Assembly: GCF_007989105.1 (NCBI RefSeq)
Contig: NZ_BJVK01000004.1
Span: forward strand, 1-64,000
Origin: Lentilactobacillus kefiri
Lineage (GTDB): Bacteria; Bacillota; Bacilli; Lactobacillales; Lactobacillaceae
Length of the DNA stretch: 64,000 nucleotides
Direction of reading: 5' to 3'
The translations under genes were made by a program, and so were the position numbers. Below, one piece after another: positions 34,051 through 42,918 of this stretch. The first letter of the stretch is position 1; every line of letters starts with the position of its first letter. The notes beneath the pieces were generated by a model that was not told where the DNA came from, did no database searches, and saw only the letters and a program-made list of their open reading frames with translations.

Positions 34051-35613
34051 ATGGATTATACGCTAGGTGTTGATATTGGAACAACCAGTGTTAAAACCGT
34101 GCTCTACGATGTTAAGGGTAAGGTTCATGGATACTCCAACAATGGATATCCACTATACCAGGACACCCCTGATATGGCCGAGGAAGACCCCGAAGAAATC
34201 TTTTCAGCAATGTTTGACGGCATTACTGAACTGGTTCGGAAGGCCAATATGAAAAAAGGTGAGCTCAAAGGAATTGCATTTTCATGTGCCATGCACAGTT
34301 TGATTCTTTTGGATGACGACCATAAGCCACTCACCCGAGCAATTACTTGGGGCGACAACCGGGCCGTCAACTATGCCGACAAGCTGAAAGCAAGTCCTGA
34401 AGGCATGGAAATTTACAAACATACCGGAACACCGATTCACCCAATGACACCTCTTACCAAATTAATTTGGCTGAGAAACGATAAACCGGACTTGTTCAAA
34501 AAGGCTCGTTGGTTTGTTGGAATTAAGGAATACATCCTTTATAAATTATTTGGTGTCTTAAAGGAAGACTATTCAATCGCCAACGCAACCGGCATGTTCA
34601 ACATCTACAATATGGACTGGGATGACCAGGCATTGAAGATCGCCGGCGTTACCCGTGACCAATTACCTGAGTTGGTAGATACAACCTACCAGTTAAAGGG
34701 AATGCATGAAGAATACGCCAAAGTTTTGGGAATCGATATTAATACCCCATTTATCATTGGTGCATCAGACGGTCCCCTTGCCAACCTTGGTGTCAATGCC
34801 ATCAAACCCGGTGTTGTCGCCGTTACAATTGGAACTTCAGGTGCTGTTCGGGTTGTCACCGACAAGCCTCATACCGATCCAAAAGCCCGGGTATTCTGTT
34901 ATTACCTTGCTAAAAACATGTGGGTGATTGGTGGACCTGTTAACAACGGTGGCGTTGTCTTCCGTTGGGTCCGTGATCAACTTTGCGCACCTGAAAAAGT
35001 AACCGCTGAACAAATGCATATTGATCCATATGACTTATTGACAGAAATTGCTGCCAAAGTTCCTGCTGGATCAAATGGCTTGCTGTTCTTCCCATTCTTA
35101 GGCGGCGAACGGGCACCAATTTGGGATGCCAACGCGCGTGGCTCATTCTTCGGATTGAACCGGACCCATACCCGTGCGGATATGATTCGTGCCGTTTTGG
35201 AAGGAATTGTTTACAACCTGTACACCGTTGCATTAGCCCTTGAAGAAGTTGTCGGCCGCCCTACCAGCATTCAAGCAAACGGTGGGTTTGCCCGTTCTGC
35301 TCTTTGGCGTCAAATGCTGACCGATATTTTCGAACAGGATGTTGCCATCCCTGAGAGTTTCGAAAGTACCGCCCTTGGTGCAGCCACTCTTGGCATGTAC
35401 AGCTTAGGTTTAATTGACAGTCTTTCCGACGTTTCCAATTTTGTCGGAACCACGGTTGTCCACCATCCAAATCCAAAGAACTTCCAGTCATACCGGGAAC
35501 TCATTCCAATTTATATTCGTTTGAGCCGTTCATTACAGCCAGAATATAAGAATATTGCCGAGTATCAACGCCGTCATGAGCACGATGATGAAGACGCCAA
35601 AAAATCTGATTAA
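34051..35613 (+). CDS. gntK: Gluconokinase (FGGY family)
   Basis: A 520-aa kinase that phosphorylates gluconate to 6-phosphogluconate, the entry to the pentose phosphate/phosphoketolase route. The N-terminal phosphate-1 motif (GVDIGTTSVKTVLYD) and the ATPase-fold motifs (IGASDGPLANLGVNA, GTSGAVR, and NGGFARSALWRQM near the C-terminus) are intact. The family is the FGGY type used by Gram-positives, not the small GntK of enterics. gntP follows after 33 bases in one operon. AAGGGAAG precedes the ATG. Substrate assignment rests on the gntP neighbour and overall similarity. Confidence 0.93.
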   Translation: MDYTLGVDIGTTSVKTVLYDVKGKVHGYSNNGYPLYQDTPDMAEEDPEEIFSAMFDGITELVRKANMKKGELKGIAFSCAMHSLILLDDDHKPLTRAITWGDNRAVNYADKLKASPEGMEIYKHTGTPIHPMTPLTKLIWLRNDKPDLFKKARWFVGIKEYILYKLFGVLKEDYSIANATGMFNIYNMDWDDQALKIAGVTRDQLPELVDTTYQLKGMHEEYAKVLGIDINTPFIIGASDGPLANLGVNAIKPGVVAVTIGTSGAVRVVTDKPHTDPKARVFCYYLAKNMWVIGGPVNNGGVVFRWVRDQLCAPEKVTAEQMHIDPYDLLTEIAAKVPAGSNGLLFFPFLGGERAPIWDANARGSFFGLNRTHTRADMIRAVLEGIVYNLYTVALALEEVVGRPTSIQANGGFARSALWRQMLTDIFEQDVAIPESFESTALGAATLGMYSLGLIDSLSDVSNFVGTTVVHHPNPKNFQSYRELIPIYIRLSRSLQPEYKNIAEYQRRHEHDDEDAKKSD

Positions 35614-35646
35614 CGTTACGTTTTTGCATTACGAAAGGGGAAAACT

Positions 35647-37008
35647 ATGATATTAAAGCTGCTTGCTTTGTTAATCGGAATCATCTTCTTACTGGTTCTG
35701 ATTATCAAATTCAAAATTAATACCTTCGTTTCATTGGTATTAACTGCTGTTGTTACTGCGGTCATGCTGCAAATGCCTTTAGGCACGATCGCTGATTCTG
35801 TTTCAAATGGTATTGGAAGTCAACTTGGGGAATTATCCATGGTCTTTGGCTTTGGTGCCATGTTAGGGCGACTGGTTTCCGATTCCGGTGGTGCTTATAT
35901 GATCGCCGAAACGCTTATCAAACGATTTGGTAAACAGCGTCTCCAGATCGCCGTTATGCTTGCTTCATTTATTTTAGGAATTGCATTGTTCTTCGAAGTT
36001 GGAATGGTTTTACTTGTTCCAATCGTATTTGCAATCGCCGTTGAAGCCGGTGTGCCAATTCTTTATTTGGGAATTCCAATGGCCGCTGCCTTGTCAGTTA
36101 CCCACGGATTCCTGCCACCCCATCCAGCACCAGTTGCCATTGCGCAAGTATTGGGTGCCAACGATGGTAAAGTTCTCTTGTTCGGTTTTGTCATTGCAAT
36201 TATTGCCGCTTATATTGCCGGACCACTGTTCTCAAAGATGGCTAAAAAGTATGCACCAGCTGCCTTCGAACGTAAAGGTAACCTTTCTTCAATTGGTGAA
36301 GTTAAACAATTTACACCAGAAGAATCACCATCCTTTGGCCTTTCAGTATTAACCGCCCTCTTCCCAGTTATCTTACTGGCGATTTCAACCATCTATAAGA
36401 TGACTGTTAACGGTGGGGTTGAACCTAAGAACCCAACCACGATTGATTCAATTGTGGAATTCATCGGTTCACCAAGTATCGCAATGTTAATCTCATTGTT
36501 CTTTGCAATGTATACAATGGGCTGGGGTCGTAAACGAAGCACTGCTCAAATTATGGAATCACTTGAAAATGCCGTTAAATCAATTGCCATGCTGCTCTTG
36601 GTTATTGGTGGTGGTGGTGCCTTCAAGCAGGTCCTGATTGACGGTGGTGTTGGTAAAGCCGTTGCTCAACTGTTTATTGGTTCACCAATCTCACCATTAA
36701 TCTTAGGCTGGTTGGTTGCCGTTGTTCTCCGAATCGCTTTGGGTTCCGCAACTGTTTCGTCATTAACTGCCGCAGGAATTGTTGCCCCACTGATGTCACA
36801 AGCCGGAGTTGACCCGGCACTAATGGTTCTGGCTATTGGAGCCGGTTCACTTGCCGCATCTCATGTTAACGATGCCGGCTTCTGGATGTTCAGAGAATAT
36901 TTCGATTTGACTGTTAAACAAACATTACAGACATGGACCGTTCTGGAATCGATCATTTCAGTTGTCGGAATTGTAATGGTAATGGGATTGAATCTGTTGT
37001 TCCATTAA
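35647..37008 (+). CDS. gntP: Gluconate permease, GntP family
   Basis: A 453-aa membrane protein with 12-14 helices of the gluconate:H+ symporter family. GFGAMLGRLVSDSGGAYMIA, HGFLPPHPAPVAIA and GAGSLAASHVNDAGFW are family signatures. It is second in the operon with gntK, so the pair should import and phosphorylate gluconate. The ATG is preceded by AAAGGGG. A strong terminator follows. Confidence 0.94.
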   Translation: MILKLLALLIGIIFLLVLIIKFKINTFVSLVLTAVVTAVMLQMPLGTIADSVSNGIGSQLGELSMVFGFGAMLGRLVSDSGGAYMIAETLIKRFGKQRLQIAVMLASFILGIALFFEVGMVLLVPIVFAIAVEAGVPILYLGIPMAAALSVTHGFLPPHPAPVAIAQVLGANDGKVLLFGFVIAIIAAYIAGPLFSKMAKKYAPAAFERKGNLSSIGEVKQFTPEESPSFGLSVLTALFPVILLAISTIYKMTVNGGVEPKNPTTIDSIVEFIGSPSIAMLISLFFAMYTMGWGRKRSTAQIMESLENAVKSIAMLLLVIGGGGAFKQVLIDGGVGKAVAQLFIGSPISPLILGWLVAVVLRIALGSATVSSLTAAGIVAPLMSQAGVDPALMVLAIGAGSLAASHVNDAGFWMFREYFDLTVKQTLQTWTVLESIISVVGIVMVMGLNLLFH

Positions 37009-37025
37009 AAAGTATGTATGATCTT

Positions 37026-37068
37026 AAAAAAGGCTGGAGCAAAGTCAAAACTTTGCTCCAGCCTTTTT
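37026..37068 (+). terminator. Terminator of gntKP (also facing bioY)
   Basis: Perfect 18-base arms (37026-37043 and 37051-37068) with A and T runs at the ends, so it can act in both directions between convergent gntP and bioY. Confidence 0.9.
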
Positions 37069-37100
37069 CGTGTCCTTGGCCGACTTTTTATATCTACCCG

Positions 37101-37643
37101 TTAATCCTGGGAAACAACGCGATTGAGCATCTTCATTCGAACAGCGACCAAATACACCGCGACGGCTTTGATCGTGTCACCAGGGATAAATAAAAGCCCC
37201 GAGCCAAGTGCGCCGACTAACGAAATTGGCGTCACCATCCACAGCCAGACCTCTCCAATGACGTTTACAATCAATACTCCCGGCACCCAAATGCCAATCA
37301 GCTGTCCCCATGAGTGGCTCATAAATGGCCGTGACAGGCTATAACTAATCATGAGAGGAGTTATTAGCCAACCCAGCAAATAGCCTGCTGTGGGCCCAAT
37401 AAAGACTGCTGGGCCTGCTTGACCGCCACTAAGGACCGGGAAACCCAGAAATGCCAATAATAAGAATCCACCAACCGCAATGGTTCCTTTGCGAGATCCC
37501 AAAACAATTCCAGCCAGCATAATCCCCAAATTCTGCATCACGATTGGAACGGGAATCACGCCAAGGGGAATTGGCGGAATTATTCCCAAAACGATGATGA
37601 CCGCCACAATTAGGGACGTTTGAACCAACTCCTTGATCTTCAT
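37101..37643 (-). CDS. bioY: Biotin ECF transporter S component BioY
   Basis: A 180-aa membrane protein with six helices that captures biotin and works with the shared energy-coupling factor EcfAA'T. The BioY pattern is seen in IPVPIVMQNLGIMLAGIVLG and the loop GGQAGPAVFIGPTAGYLLGW. The frame opens with GTG at 37649, but AAAGG nine bases before ATG 37643 fixes the start. It lies behind birA, separated by a terminator-like hairpin that may also carry regulation. Ecf genes are not in this window. Confidence 0.93.
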   Translation of the reverse strand: MKIKELVQTSLIVAVIIVLGIIPPIPLGVIPVPIVMQNLGIMLAGIVLGSRKGTIAVGGFLLLAFLGFPVLSGGQAGPAVFIGPTAGYLLGWLITPLMISYSLSRPFMSHSWGQLIGIWVPGVLIVNVIGEVWLWMVTPISLVGALGSGLLFIPGDTIKAVAVYLVAVRMKMLNRVVSQD

Positions 37644-37656
37644 TGCCACTCACCTT

Positions 37657-37700
37657 TCAAAAAAAAGCGGTTAACCAGGTTTTACGCCTCAATTAACCGC
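37657..37700 (-). terminator. Terminator between birA and bioY, possibly overlapping a biotin operator
   Basis: GCGGTTAA (37667-37674) pairs with TTAACCGC (37693-37700), with extra inner pairs; the minus strand then runs into eight Ts, and the bioY ribosome site GAAAGG follows at once. The arms contain GGTTAA/TTAACC, which resembles the GTTAAC half-sites reported for Firmicute BirA operators. The repressor link is inference. Confidence 0.7.
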
Positions 37701-37714
37701 CAATCCATCATAAA

Positions 37715-38707
37715 TTAACCCTGATAAGAATTACCAGGGAGATAAACTTTTGTCACTTCTCCACTTGAAACTGTCTTCATCTCACCGGTTGCCAGTTTAA
37801 TGACCAAGGCCCCGTCAGATGTAAAGTGATCAGCCAACCCGGTAATGGTTTGATTGCCCATTACGACTTGAATCTTTTTTCCCAGCGTCTCGGATAATTT
37901 CGCGTACTCTGGAAGAAACTGACCACTTGCATAGGTTTGATACATATAGAAGAACTGGTCGATAATCCCAGCCGCAATCCGATTCTTATCAATCGACGTG
38001 CGGTTCACAATTGCACCAGCTTTATGGGCAATCTTCGTTGGAAAATCGGCTGAATCAATGTTCAAGCCAATCCCGACAATCACATTTTCGTGCAGACCGT
38101 CTTCCAAACTGGAAATTGTCTCAGTTAAAATGCCACCGCATTTCTTGTTATGAACCAAGATATCGTTCACCCATTTAACCCGAAAATTATCGTTGGGGAA
38201 GAACTGCTTCAAAGCACGAACGACACTGACCGCTGTCCCAGTAGTGATTAAGCCCGAATGAATTGTTTTGCGATTCTGCAGCGGGATAAGAATGCTCAGG
38301 TAAATGCCACCATCGACGGGTGAGTAGAAATGTCTGCCCAACCGGCCGTGGCCTTTGGTTTGAGTATCGGCGACAAATACCTGAGGACCGTCAAAATCGT
38401 GACTGCTGCTAAACTGTTTTGCATAATCATTGGTTGAGGAAATACTTTTAAAAGTATGGATGGCCACGGGAATTGTCGTGGTTCGATAATGATTAATCAC
38501 CGCAACGTCAAAAGATTGGGACTTTTCATAAGCATACCCCAAGCCCTTCTTAGTCGTAATCAAATGACCGCACTGTTCCAGCTTTTGAATATTTTTATAA
38601 ACGGCCGGTCGGCTAATGGCTAACTTTTTGGCCAGTTCGTTTCCCGACACAAATCGACCGCCTGCATTTAACAGTGCACTTAAAATTTGAGCTTGATGAT
38701 TTACCAT
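37715..38707 (-). CDS. birA: Bifunctional biotin-[acetyl-CoA-carboxylase] ligase and biotin repressor BirA
   Basis: A 330-aa protein with an N-terminal winged helix (about 1-60, NELAKKLAISRPAVYKNIQKL) and a C-terminal biotin ligase domain. The ligase motif GHGRLGRHF (about residues 113-121) matches the biotinyl-AMP loop GRGRRGR with a milder sequence; KWVNDILV follows. It attaches biotin to AccB (Lys120, encoded in the same operon) and may repress biotin uptake genes. It starts 25 bases after fabI with GTGGGGG upstream, so it seems to be the last gene of the fatty-acid operon. Co-expression of ligase and substrate is notable. Confidence 0.94.
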   Translation of the reverse strand: MVNHQAQILSALLNAGGRFVSGNELAKKLAISRPAVYKNIQKLEQCGHLITTKKGLGYAYEKSQSFDVAVINHYRTTTIPVAIHTFKSISSTNDYAKQFSSSHDFDGPQVFVADTQTKGHGRLGRHFYSPVDGGIYLSILIPLQNRKTIHSGLITTGTAVSVVRALKQFFPNDNFRVKWVNDILVHNKKCGGILTETISSLEDGLHENVIVGIGLNIDSADFPTKIAHKAGAIVNRTSIDKNRIAAGIIDQFFYMYQTYASGQFLPEYAKLSETLGKKIQVVMGNQTITGLADHFTSDGALVIKLATGEMKTVSSGEVTKVYLPGNSYQG

Positions 38708-38732
38708 TGTCCATCCCCCACTTCGATTTCCC

Positions 38733-39491
38733 TTAGATCAGATGCACACCTTTATCGACGTATACCACGTCACCAGTCATCCCGGTTGACAGGTCACTCA
38801 TCAAGAATGCCGCAACGTTTCCAATCTCAGCAGTTGTCACACTCTTTTGGTCAACTGTCCGTGATTCGGATTCCTTCAGCAATTCACCATGATGCTTAAT
38901 TCCGGTTACTGCAAGCGTCTTAACGGCCCCTGCAGAAATTGCGTTGACCCGGATACCATCGCTGCCCAAGTCTGAGGCCAAGTAACGAACGTTGGCTTCC
39001 AAGGCTGCTTTAGCAACGCCCATCATATTGTAATTAGGGATTGCCCGAGTTGAACCAAAGTAGGTCAACGTTAAAATGCTGGCCGGATCGTTCAAAACAG
39101 GTTGGGCATAACGGGCAACAGCAATCAGTGAATAAGCACTGATGTTTTGAGCCAAATCGTAGCCGTCTTTGGTTGTATGAACCAAACCAGAAGTCAGGGT
39201 TTCTTTGTCGGCATAGGCAATTGCGTGGATAACCCCGTCAATTTTGCCGTACTTGGTACCAATTTGTTCAAACGCGGTTTTCACGTTTGCATCGTCTGAA
39301 ACATCACATTCAACAAGATCCAAATCATCCGGAACAAAGCGTTCCAAACTCTTTTTAATCCGGTCATTTTGATAAGTCAAAATGACTTTGGCACCTTGAT
39401 CCAAGATTGCTTGGGTACATCCCCATGCAATACTCCGTCTGTTTGCAACCCCCATGATGACGATTGTCTTTCCATCTAAAAAGCCACTCAT
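38733..39491 (-). CDS. fabI: Enoyl-[acyl-carrier-protein] reductase FabI (NADH)
   Basis: FabI performs the last reduction in each elongation cycle, trans-2-enoyl-ACP to acyl-ACP. The SDR fold shows GVANRRSIAWG near the N-terminus and the catalytic Tyr154-x6-Lys161 (YNMMGVAK), with Tyr144 nearby. GGAGG seven bases before ATG 39491 sets the start; the frame opens 27 bases earlier. The length of 252 aa is normal. It follows accA closely in the fab operon. Triclosan sensitivity would be expected from this enzyme type. Confidence 0.95.
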   Translation of the reverse strand: MSGFLDGKTIVIMGVANRRSIAWGCTQAILDQGAKVILTYQNDRIKKSLERFVPDDLDLVECDVSDDANVKTAFEQIGTKYGKIDGVIHAIAYADKETLTSGLVHTTKDGYDLAQNISAYSLIAVARYAQPVLNDPASILTLTYFGSTRAIPNYNMMGVAKAALEANVRYLASDLGSDGIRVNAISAGAVKTLAVTGIKHHGELLKESESRTVDQKSVTTAEIGNVAAFLMSDLSTGMTGDVVYVDKGVHLI

Positions 39492-39518
39492 ATTTGAGCC
39501 TCCAAATCTTTTCTTCAA

Positions 39519-40289
39519 CTAAAAATTCCGATAACGTTGGTTCCTGCGTTCAACCAGTTCGTCAATTGGTAATTTGGCCAGTGTTGAAAATTCCTGGTCA
39601 AGGAAGTCCCGCAATGAACTCAAATCGTCTCCCGGCTTGTACTCATGAATAATTTTATCAATAATGCCATCTTTCAATAATGCTTCGGGAGTTAATTTAA
39701 GTTCTTCAGCAGCTTCCTGAACTTTTGAGGAATCTTTCCACATGATGCTGGCGTATCCTTCAGGCGAAAGGACCGAATAAATACTGTCTTCAAACATGAA
39801 GACCCGGTCGCCGCATGATAATGCCAAAGCACCACCGCTGCCGCCTTCACCAACAATAATGGTAACGTAGGGAACCCGTAATTGCATCCCCTGAATAATA
39901 TTTTGGGCAACCGCCGAACCCTGACCGTGATACTCGGATTCAACATCTGGCCAAGCCCCTGGCGTATTAACCAACGCTAATATTGGCCGGTGAAATTTTT
40001 CTGCCTGCTTCATCAAGCGTAACGCTTTTCGATAACCTTCAGGCGTTGGGCTGCCAAAGTGGCGGGCAATATTTTCATCTGTATCGGTCCCCTTTTGAAT
40101 GCCGACAACCGTAATTGGCTTGTCGTTTAACAACCCGATACCGCCAATAATTGCCTGATCATCAGCTTCCAACCGATCACCGTGCTGCTCAAAGAACTCA
40201 CTGGTTAAACCGTGAATCAGTTGGGCAGTCGTAATCTTGTCCGGTCTTCTGGCAGCTTTAACCCGCTCATATGCTGTTTTATTTGCCAT
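39519..40289 (-). CDS. accA: Acetyl-CoA carboxylase carboxyltransferase subunit alpha
   Basis: AccA pairs with AccD to move carboxyl from biotin on AccB to acetyl-CoA, giving malonyl-CoA. The crotonase-like motif GEGGSGGALAL and the segment SPEGYASIMWKD are typical. At 256 aa it is a short lactobacillar AccA, without the N-terminal extension of the enteric enzyme. Of two ATGs (40295, 40289), the second has AAAGGAG seven bases upstream. It overlaps the end of accD by 11 bases, implying translational coupling. Confidence 0.94.
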   Translation of the reverse strand: MANKTAYERVKAARRPDKITTAQLIHGLTSEFFEQHGDRLEADDQAIIGGIGLLNDKPITVVGIQKGTDTDENIARHFGSPTPEGYRKALRLMKQAEKFHRPILALVNTPGAWPDVESEYHGQGSAVAQNIIQGMQLRVPYVTIIVGEGGSGGALALSCGDRVFMFEDSIYSVLSPEGYASIMWKDSSKVQEAAEELKLTPEALLKDGIIDKIIHEYKPGDDLSSLRDFLDQEFSTLAKLPIDELVERRNQRYRNF

Positions 40290-41124
40290 AGACATTCTCC
40301 TTTGTGTGGAGGGAAATCAGCCGTGTCAAAGTCTGGTTCATTTCCTTGCGCGGAACAATTGCATCAATAAAGCCATGCTTCATGACCGTTTCCGCACTTT
40401 GAAAGTCCTTGGGTGGCTTTTGCATAATCGTCTGTTCAATCACTCGGCGACCGGCAAATCCAACCAATGCGTGAGGTTCAGCCAAGATCACATCCCCCTG
40501 CATGGCAAAACTGGCAGTTACCCCACCGGTCGTTGGATCGCAAAGAACCACAACGTAAAACAAACCGGCACGACTATGTTCTTCAACGGCTCCGGAAACT
40601 TTCGCCATCTGCATCAGGGAATGAATCCCTTCCTGCATGCGAGCACCACCGGAGGCCGTAAACATCACAACTGGCAGCTTTTTACGAGTCGCTTCTTCAA
40701 ACAACCTGGTAATTTTTTCACCGGTTGCACTTCCAAGGCTGCCCATTACGAAGAACGGATCCATGATCCCAACACCAACTTGTTGTTGGCCCAACGTGCC
40801 AATTCCAGTCAGGACACTTTCATTAATGCCGGTGACCTTTTTCGCTTTCTTTACTTTGGCAACGTACTTTTCATCGGTATATTGCTTAGGCACGGTCATT
40901 TGGGCATCAATTTCTTTGAACGAGTCAAAGGTAATCTTTGCCCGCCGTTTGGCTGTAATCCGAAAACCATAGCCACAATTGGGACAAGTTTTACTGCTGC
41001 CTGCTCTCAATGAAAAAAAGGTTGAGTGACAAATCGGACATTCCCGCAATACATGATCGGGAATGGCGTCCATCCGCTTAACCAGTTCTTCATGACTAGG
41101 CATATTAAACCGACTCCGTAACAT
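40279..41124 (-). CDS. accD: Acetyl-CoA carboxylase carboxyltransferase subunit beta
   Basis: AccD is the zinc-containing half of the carboxyltransferase. The N-terminal zinc ribbon (CPICHSTFF and CPNCGYGF, two CxxC pairs) and the core ASGGARMQEG are intact. AAGGAGG six bases before ATG 41124 favours this start (281 aa) over the earlier frame start at 41142. The gene begins 20 bases before the accC stop and ends inside accA, so accC, accD and accA all overlap. Confidence 0.94.
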   Translation of the reverse strand: MLRSRFNMPSHEELVKRMDAIPDHVLRECPICHSTFFSLRAGSSKTCPNCGYGFRITAKRRAKITFDSFKEIDAQMTVPKQYTDEKYVAKVKKAKKVTGINESVLTGIGTLGQQQVGVGIMDPFFVMGSLGSATGEKITRLFEEATRKKLPVVMFTASGGARMQEGIHSLMQMAKVSGAVEEHSRAGLFYVVVLCDPTTGGVTASFAMQGDVILAEPHALVGFAGRRVIEQTIMQKPPKDFQSAETVMKHGFIDAIVPRKEMNQTLTRLISLHTKENVYGK

Positions 41125-42484
41125 GGAATCCCTCCTTGTCACTCAACACTTCATTTTGAATATAACTGGTTGAATAAGTTCCCTGGTGGAATTTATCCGT
41201 GTTAATTAAATAATCCAAGAAATCTTGATTGGTCAGGATTCCTTCAATTTCCAGTTCCCCTAAGATTCGGTTCATCTTTGCGATAACCGTGTCACGGTCA
41301 TTCAAATGAACAATGATTTTGGCAATCATTGAATCATAAAATGGCGAGATAAAGCTTCCCGAAGTAACGCCGGAGTCAATCCGAACGCCCAGCGAACCTG
41401 CCGGGAAGAATAAATGATTAATTTGACCAGGTTGAGGGGCAAAGTTGTGAGCAGGATCTTCGGCGTTTAACCGACACTCCAAGGCATGTCCCTTAACGGC
41501 AGCATCCGCTTGAGTAAATGGTAATTGTTCACCCGCAGCAACTGCGAGTTGTCCCTTAACCAATTCAATTCCGGTCACTTCTTCAGTAATCGTATGTTCC
41601 ACCTGAAGCCGGGTATTCATTTCCATGAAATAAAAGTGATGGTCATGATCCATCAAAAATTCATACGTCCCCGTGTTGGTATACCCAAGCTTCAGGGTTG
41701 CATTGGCGACAATTTTTCCAAGTTGTTTTCGTTCTTCCGGACTAATCAACACGCAGGGACTTTCTTCAATCACCTTTTGATGATTTCTCTGAAGCGAACA
41801 ATCACGTTCCGGTAAATAAACAACGTGACCGAAATTATCAGCAATCACCTGCATCTCAACGTGTTTGGCATCACGAATCAACTTTTCAACGTAAATATCT
41901 TGATCGTCGTAGGAAATCCGGGCTTCCTGCTGAGTCTGCTCAAATGCTGAACGAAGGTCTTCAGGTCGGTCGACCTCGCGGATCCCTTTACCGCCACCAC
42001 CGGCAGCAGACTTCAGTAAAACCGGAAAGCCGATTTTTTCGGCAACCTTTTCGGCTTGAGCGACCGTATTGACAACTCCTTCGCTTCCGGGAATAACCGG
42101 CACACCAGCCTTTTTCATTGCTTCACGAGCATTTGCCTTGTCACCCATCAATGAAATCAACTGATGACTTGGCCCAATAAAGGTAATGTGGCAGGTTTCG
42201 CAAAGCTCCGCAAACTCGGCGTTTTCCGATAAGAACCCGTATCCTGGATGAATGGCTTCGCAGCCCGTCAAATTCGCTGCACTAATGATCTGGGTCATGT
42301 TCAAATAAGACTCACTGGGCTGCGGACCGCCGATACAAATCGCCTCATCGGCTAAATGAACGAACAAGCTGTCTTTGTCGGCACTCGAATAGACTGCGAC
42401 TGCAGTAATTCCCATATCATGAAGGGCCCGAATAATCTGGACAGCAATTTCACCACGATTAGCCACTAACACTTTTTTAAACAT
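41105..42484 (-). CDS. accC: Acetyl-CoA carboxylase, biotin carboxylase subunit
   Basis: AccC carboxylates the biotin on AccB with ATP and bicarbonate. The N-terminal VANRGEIAVQIIRALHDMG, the ATP-grasp loop KSAAGGGGKGIREV and EMNTRLQVEHTITEEVTGI are intact. The frame opens 27 bases upstream, but AGAGGTG before ATG 42484 sets the start at 459 aa. The ribosome site lies in the end of the preceding second fabZ gene. Confidence 0.95.
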   Translation of the reverse strand: MFKKVLVANRGEIAVQIIRALHDMGITAVAVYSSADKDSLFVHLADEAICIGGPQPSESYLNMTQIISAANLTGCEAIHPGYGFLSENAEFAELCETCHITFIGPSHQLISLMGDKANAREAMKKAGVPVIPGSEGVVNTVAQAEKVAEKIGFPVLLKSAAGGGGKGIREVDRPEDLRSAFEQTQQEARISYDDQDIYVEKLIRDAKHVEMQVIADNFGHVVYLPERDCSLQRNHQKVIEESPCVLISPEERKQLGKIVANATLKLGYTNTGTYEFLMDHDHHFYFMEMNTRLQVEHTITEEVTGIELVKGQLAVAAGEQLPFTQADAAVKGHALECRLNAEDPAHNFAPQPGQINHLFFPAGSLGVRIDSGVTSGSFISPFYDSMIAKIIVHLNDRDTVIAKMNRILGELEIEGILTNQDFLDYLINTDKFHQGTYSTSYIQNEVLSDKEGFHVTESV

Positions 42485-42497
42485 CCGCTCACCTCTA

Positions 42498-42914
42498 TTA
42501 CTCAACTGCAAAAATTAGATCTGCTTCACAAATTTGTTGGCCGTCACGGGTAATGGTGCCATGACCAAGGCCAATATTGTGTTTTAACTTCTTCAACTCA
42601 ACTTCAAATACCAATTTGTCGCCAGGTCGGAAATCGTCTTGAAAGACCGCATTCTTAATACCGCCAAAAAAGGCGTTCTTGCCCTTATATTCAGGCATTG
42701 AAAGAATCGCCGCCACACCGGTTTGCGCCATTGATTCGATCATAATCGGCCGTGGAACAACCAAATTCCCCGCTTTTTTATTATCGAAGAACCATTCATT
42801 GATTGAAATCAGCTTAACCGCCGAAGCACTTTCGCCGGGCTTAACATCAATAAATCGATCAATCATTTGAAATGGGTATCGCTGTGGTATCACATCTTGA
42901 ACTTCTGGTTTCAT
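42498..42914 (-). CDS. FabZ-type dehydratase paralogue lacking the catalytic histidine
   Basis: A 138-aa hot-dog-fold protein related to FabZ (hydroxyacyl-ACP dehydratase); QRYPFQMIDR and IMIESMAQTG match the family. The canonical active loop GHFPGNPVMPG is replaced by NKKAGNLVVPR: the catalytic His is Lys46, while the partner acid Glu60 remains. A full FabZ with intact His is made at the head of the same operon, so this protein may be a regulatory or structural partner, an isomerase-like variant, or bind acyl-ACP without dehydration. It sits between accB and accC, where L. plantarum also has a second fabZ. Function beyond fold is open. Confidence 0.85.
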   Translation of the reverse strand: MKPEVQDVIPQRYPFQMIDRFIDVKPGESASAVKLISINEWFFDNKKAGNLVVPRPIMIESMAQTGVAAILSMPEYKGKNAFFGGIKNAVFQDDFRPGDKLVFEVELKKLKHNIGLGHGTITRDGQQICEADLIFAVE

Positions 42915-42918
42915 CTGA

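Noticed and set aside
40237-41013. Long plus-strand frame (258 codons) opposite accD
   Set aside because: It lies fully antisense to accD, which has intact zinc ribbon and ribosome site; its translation is Cys/His-rich and unlike any protein, so it is a shadow of codon bias.
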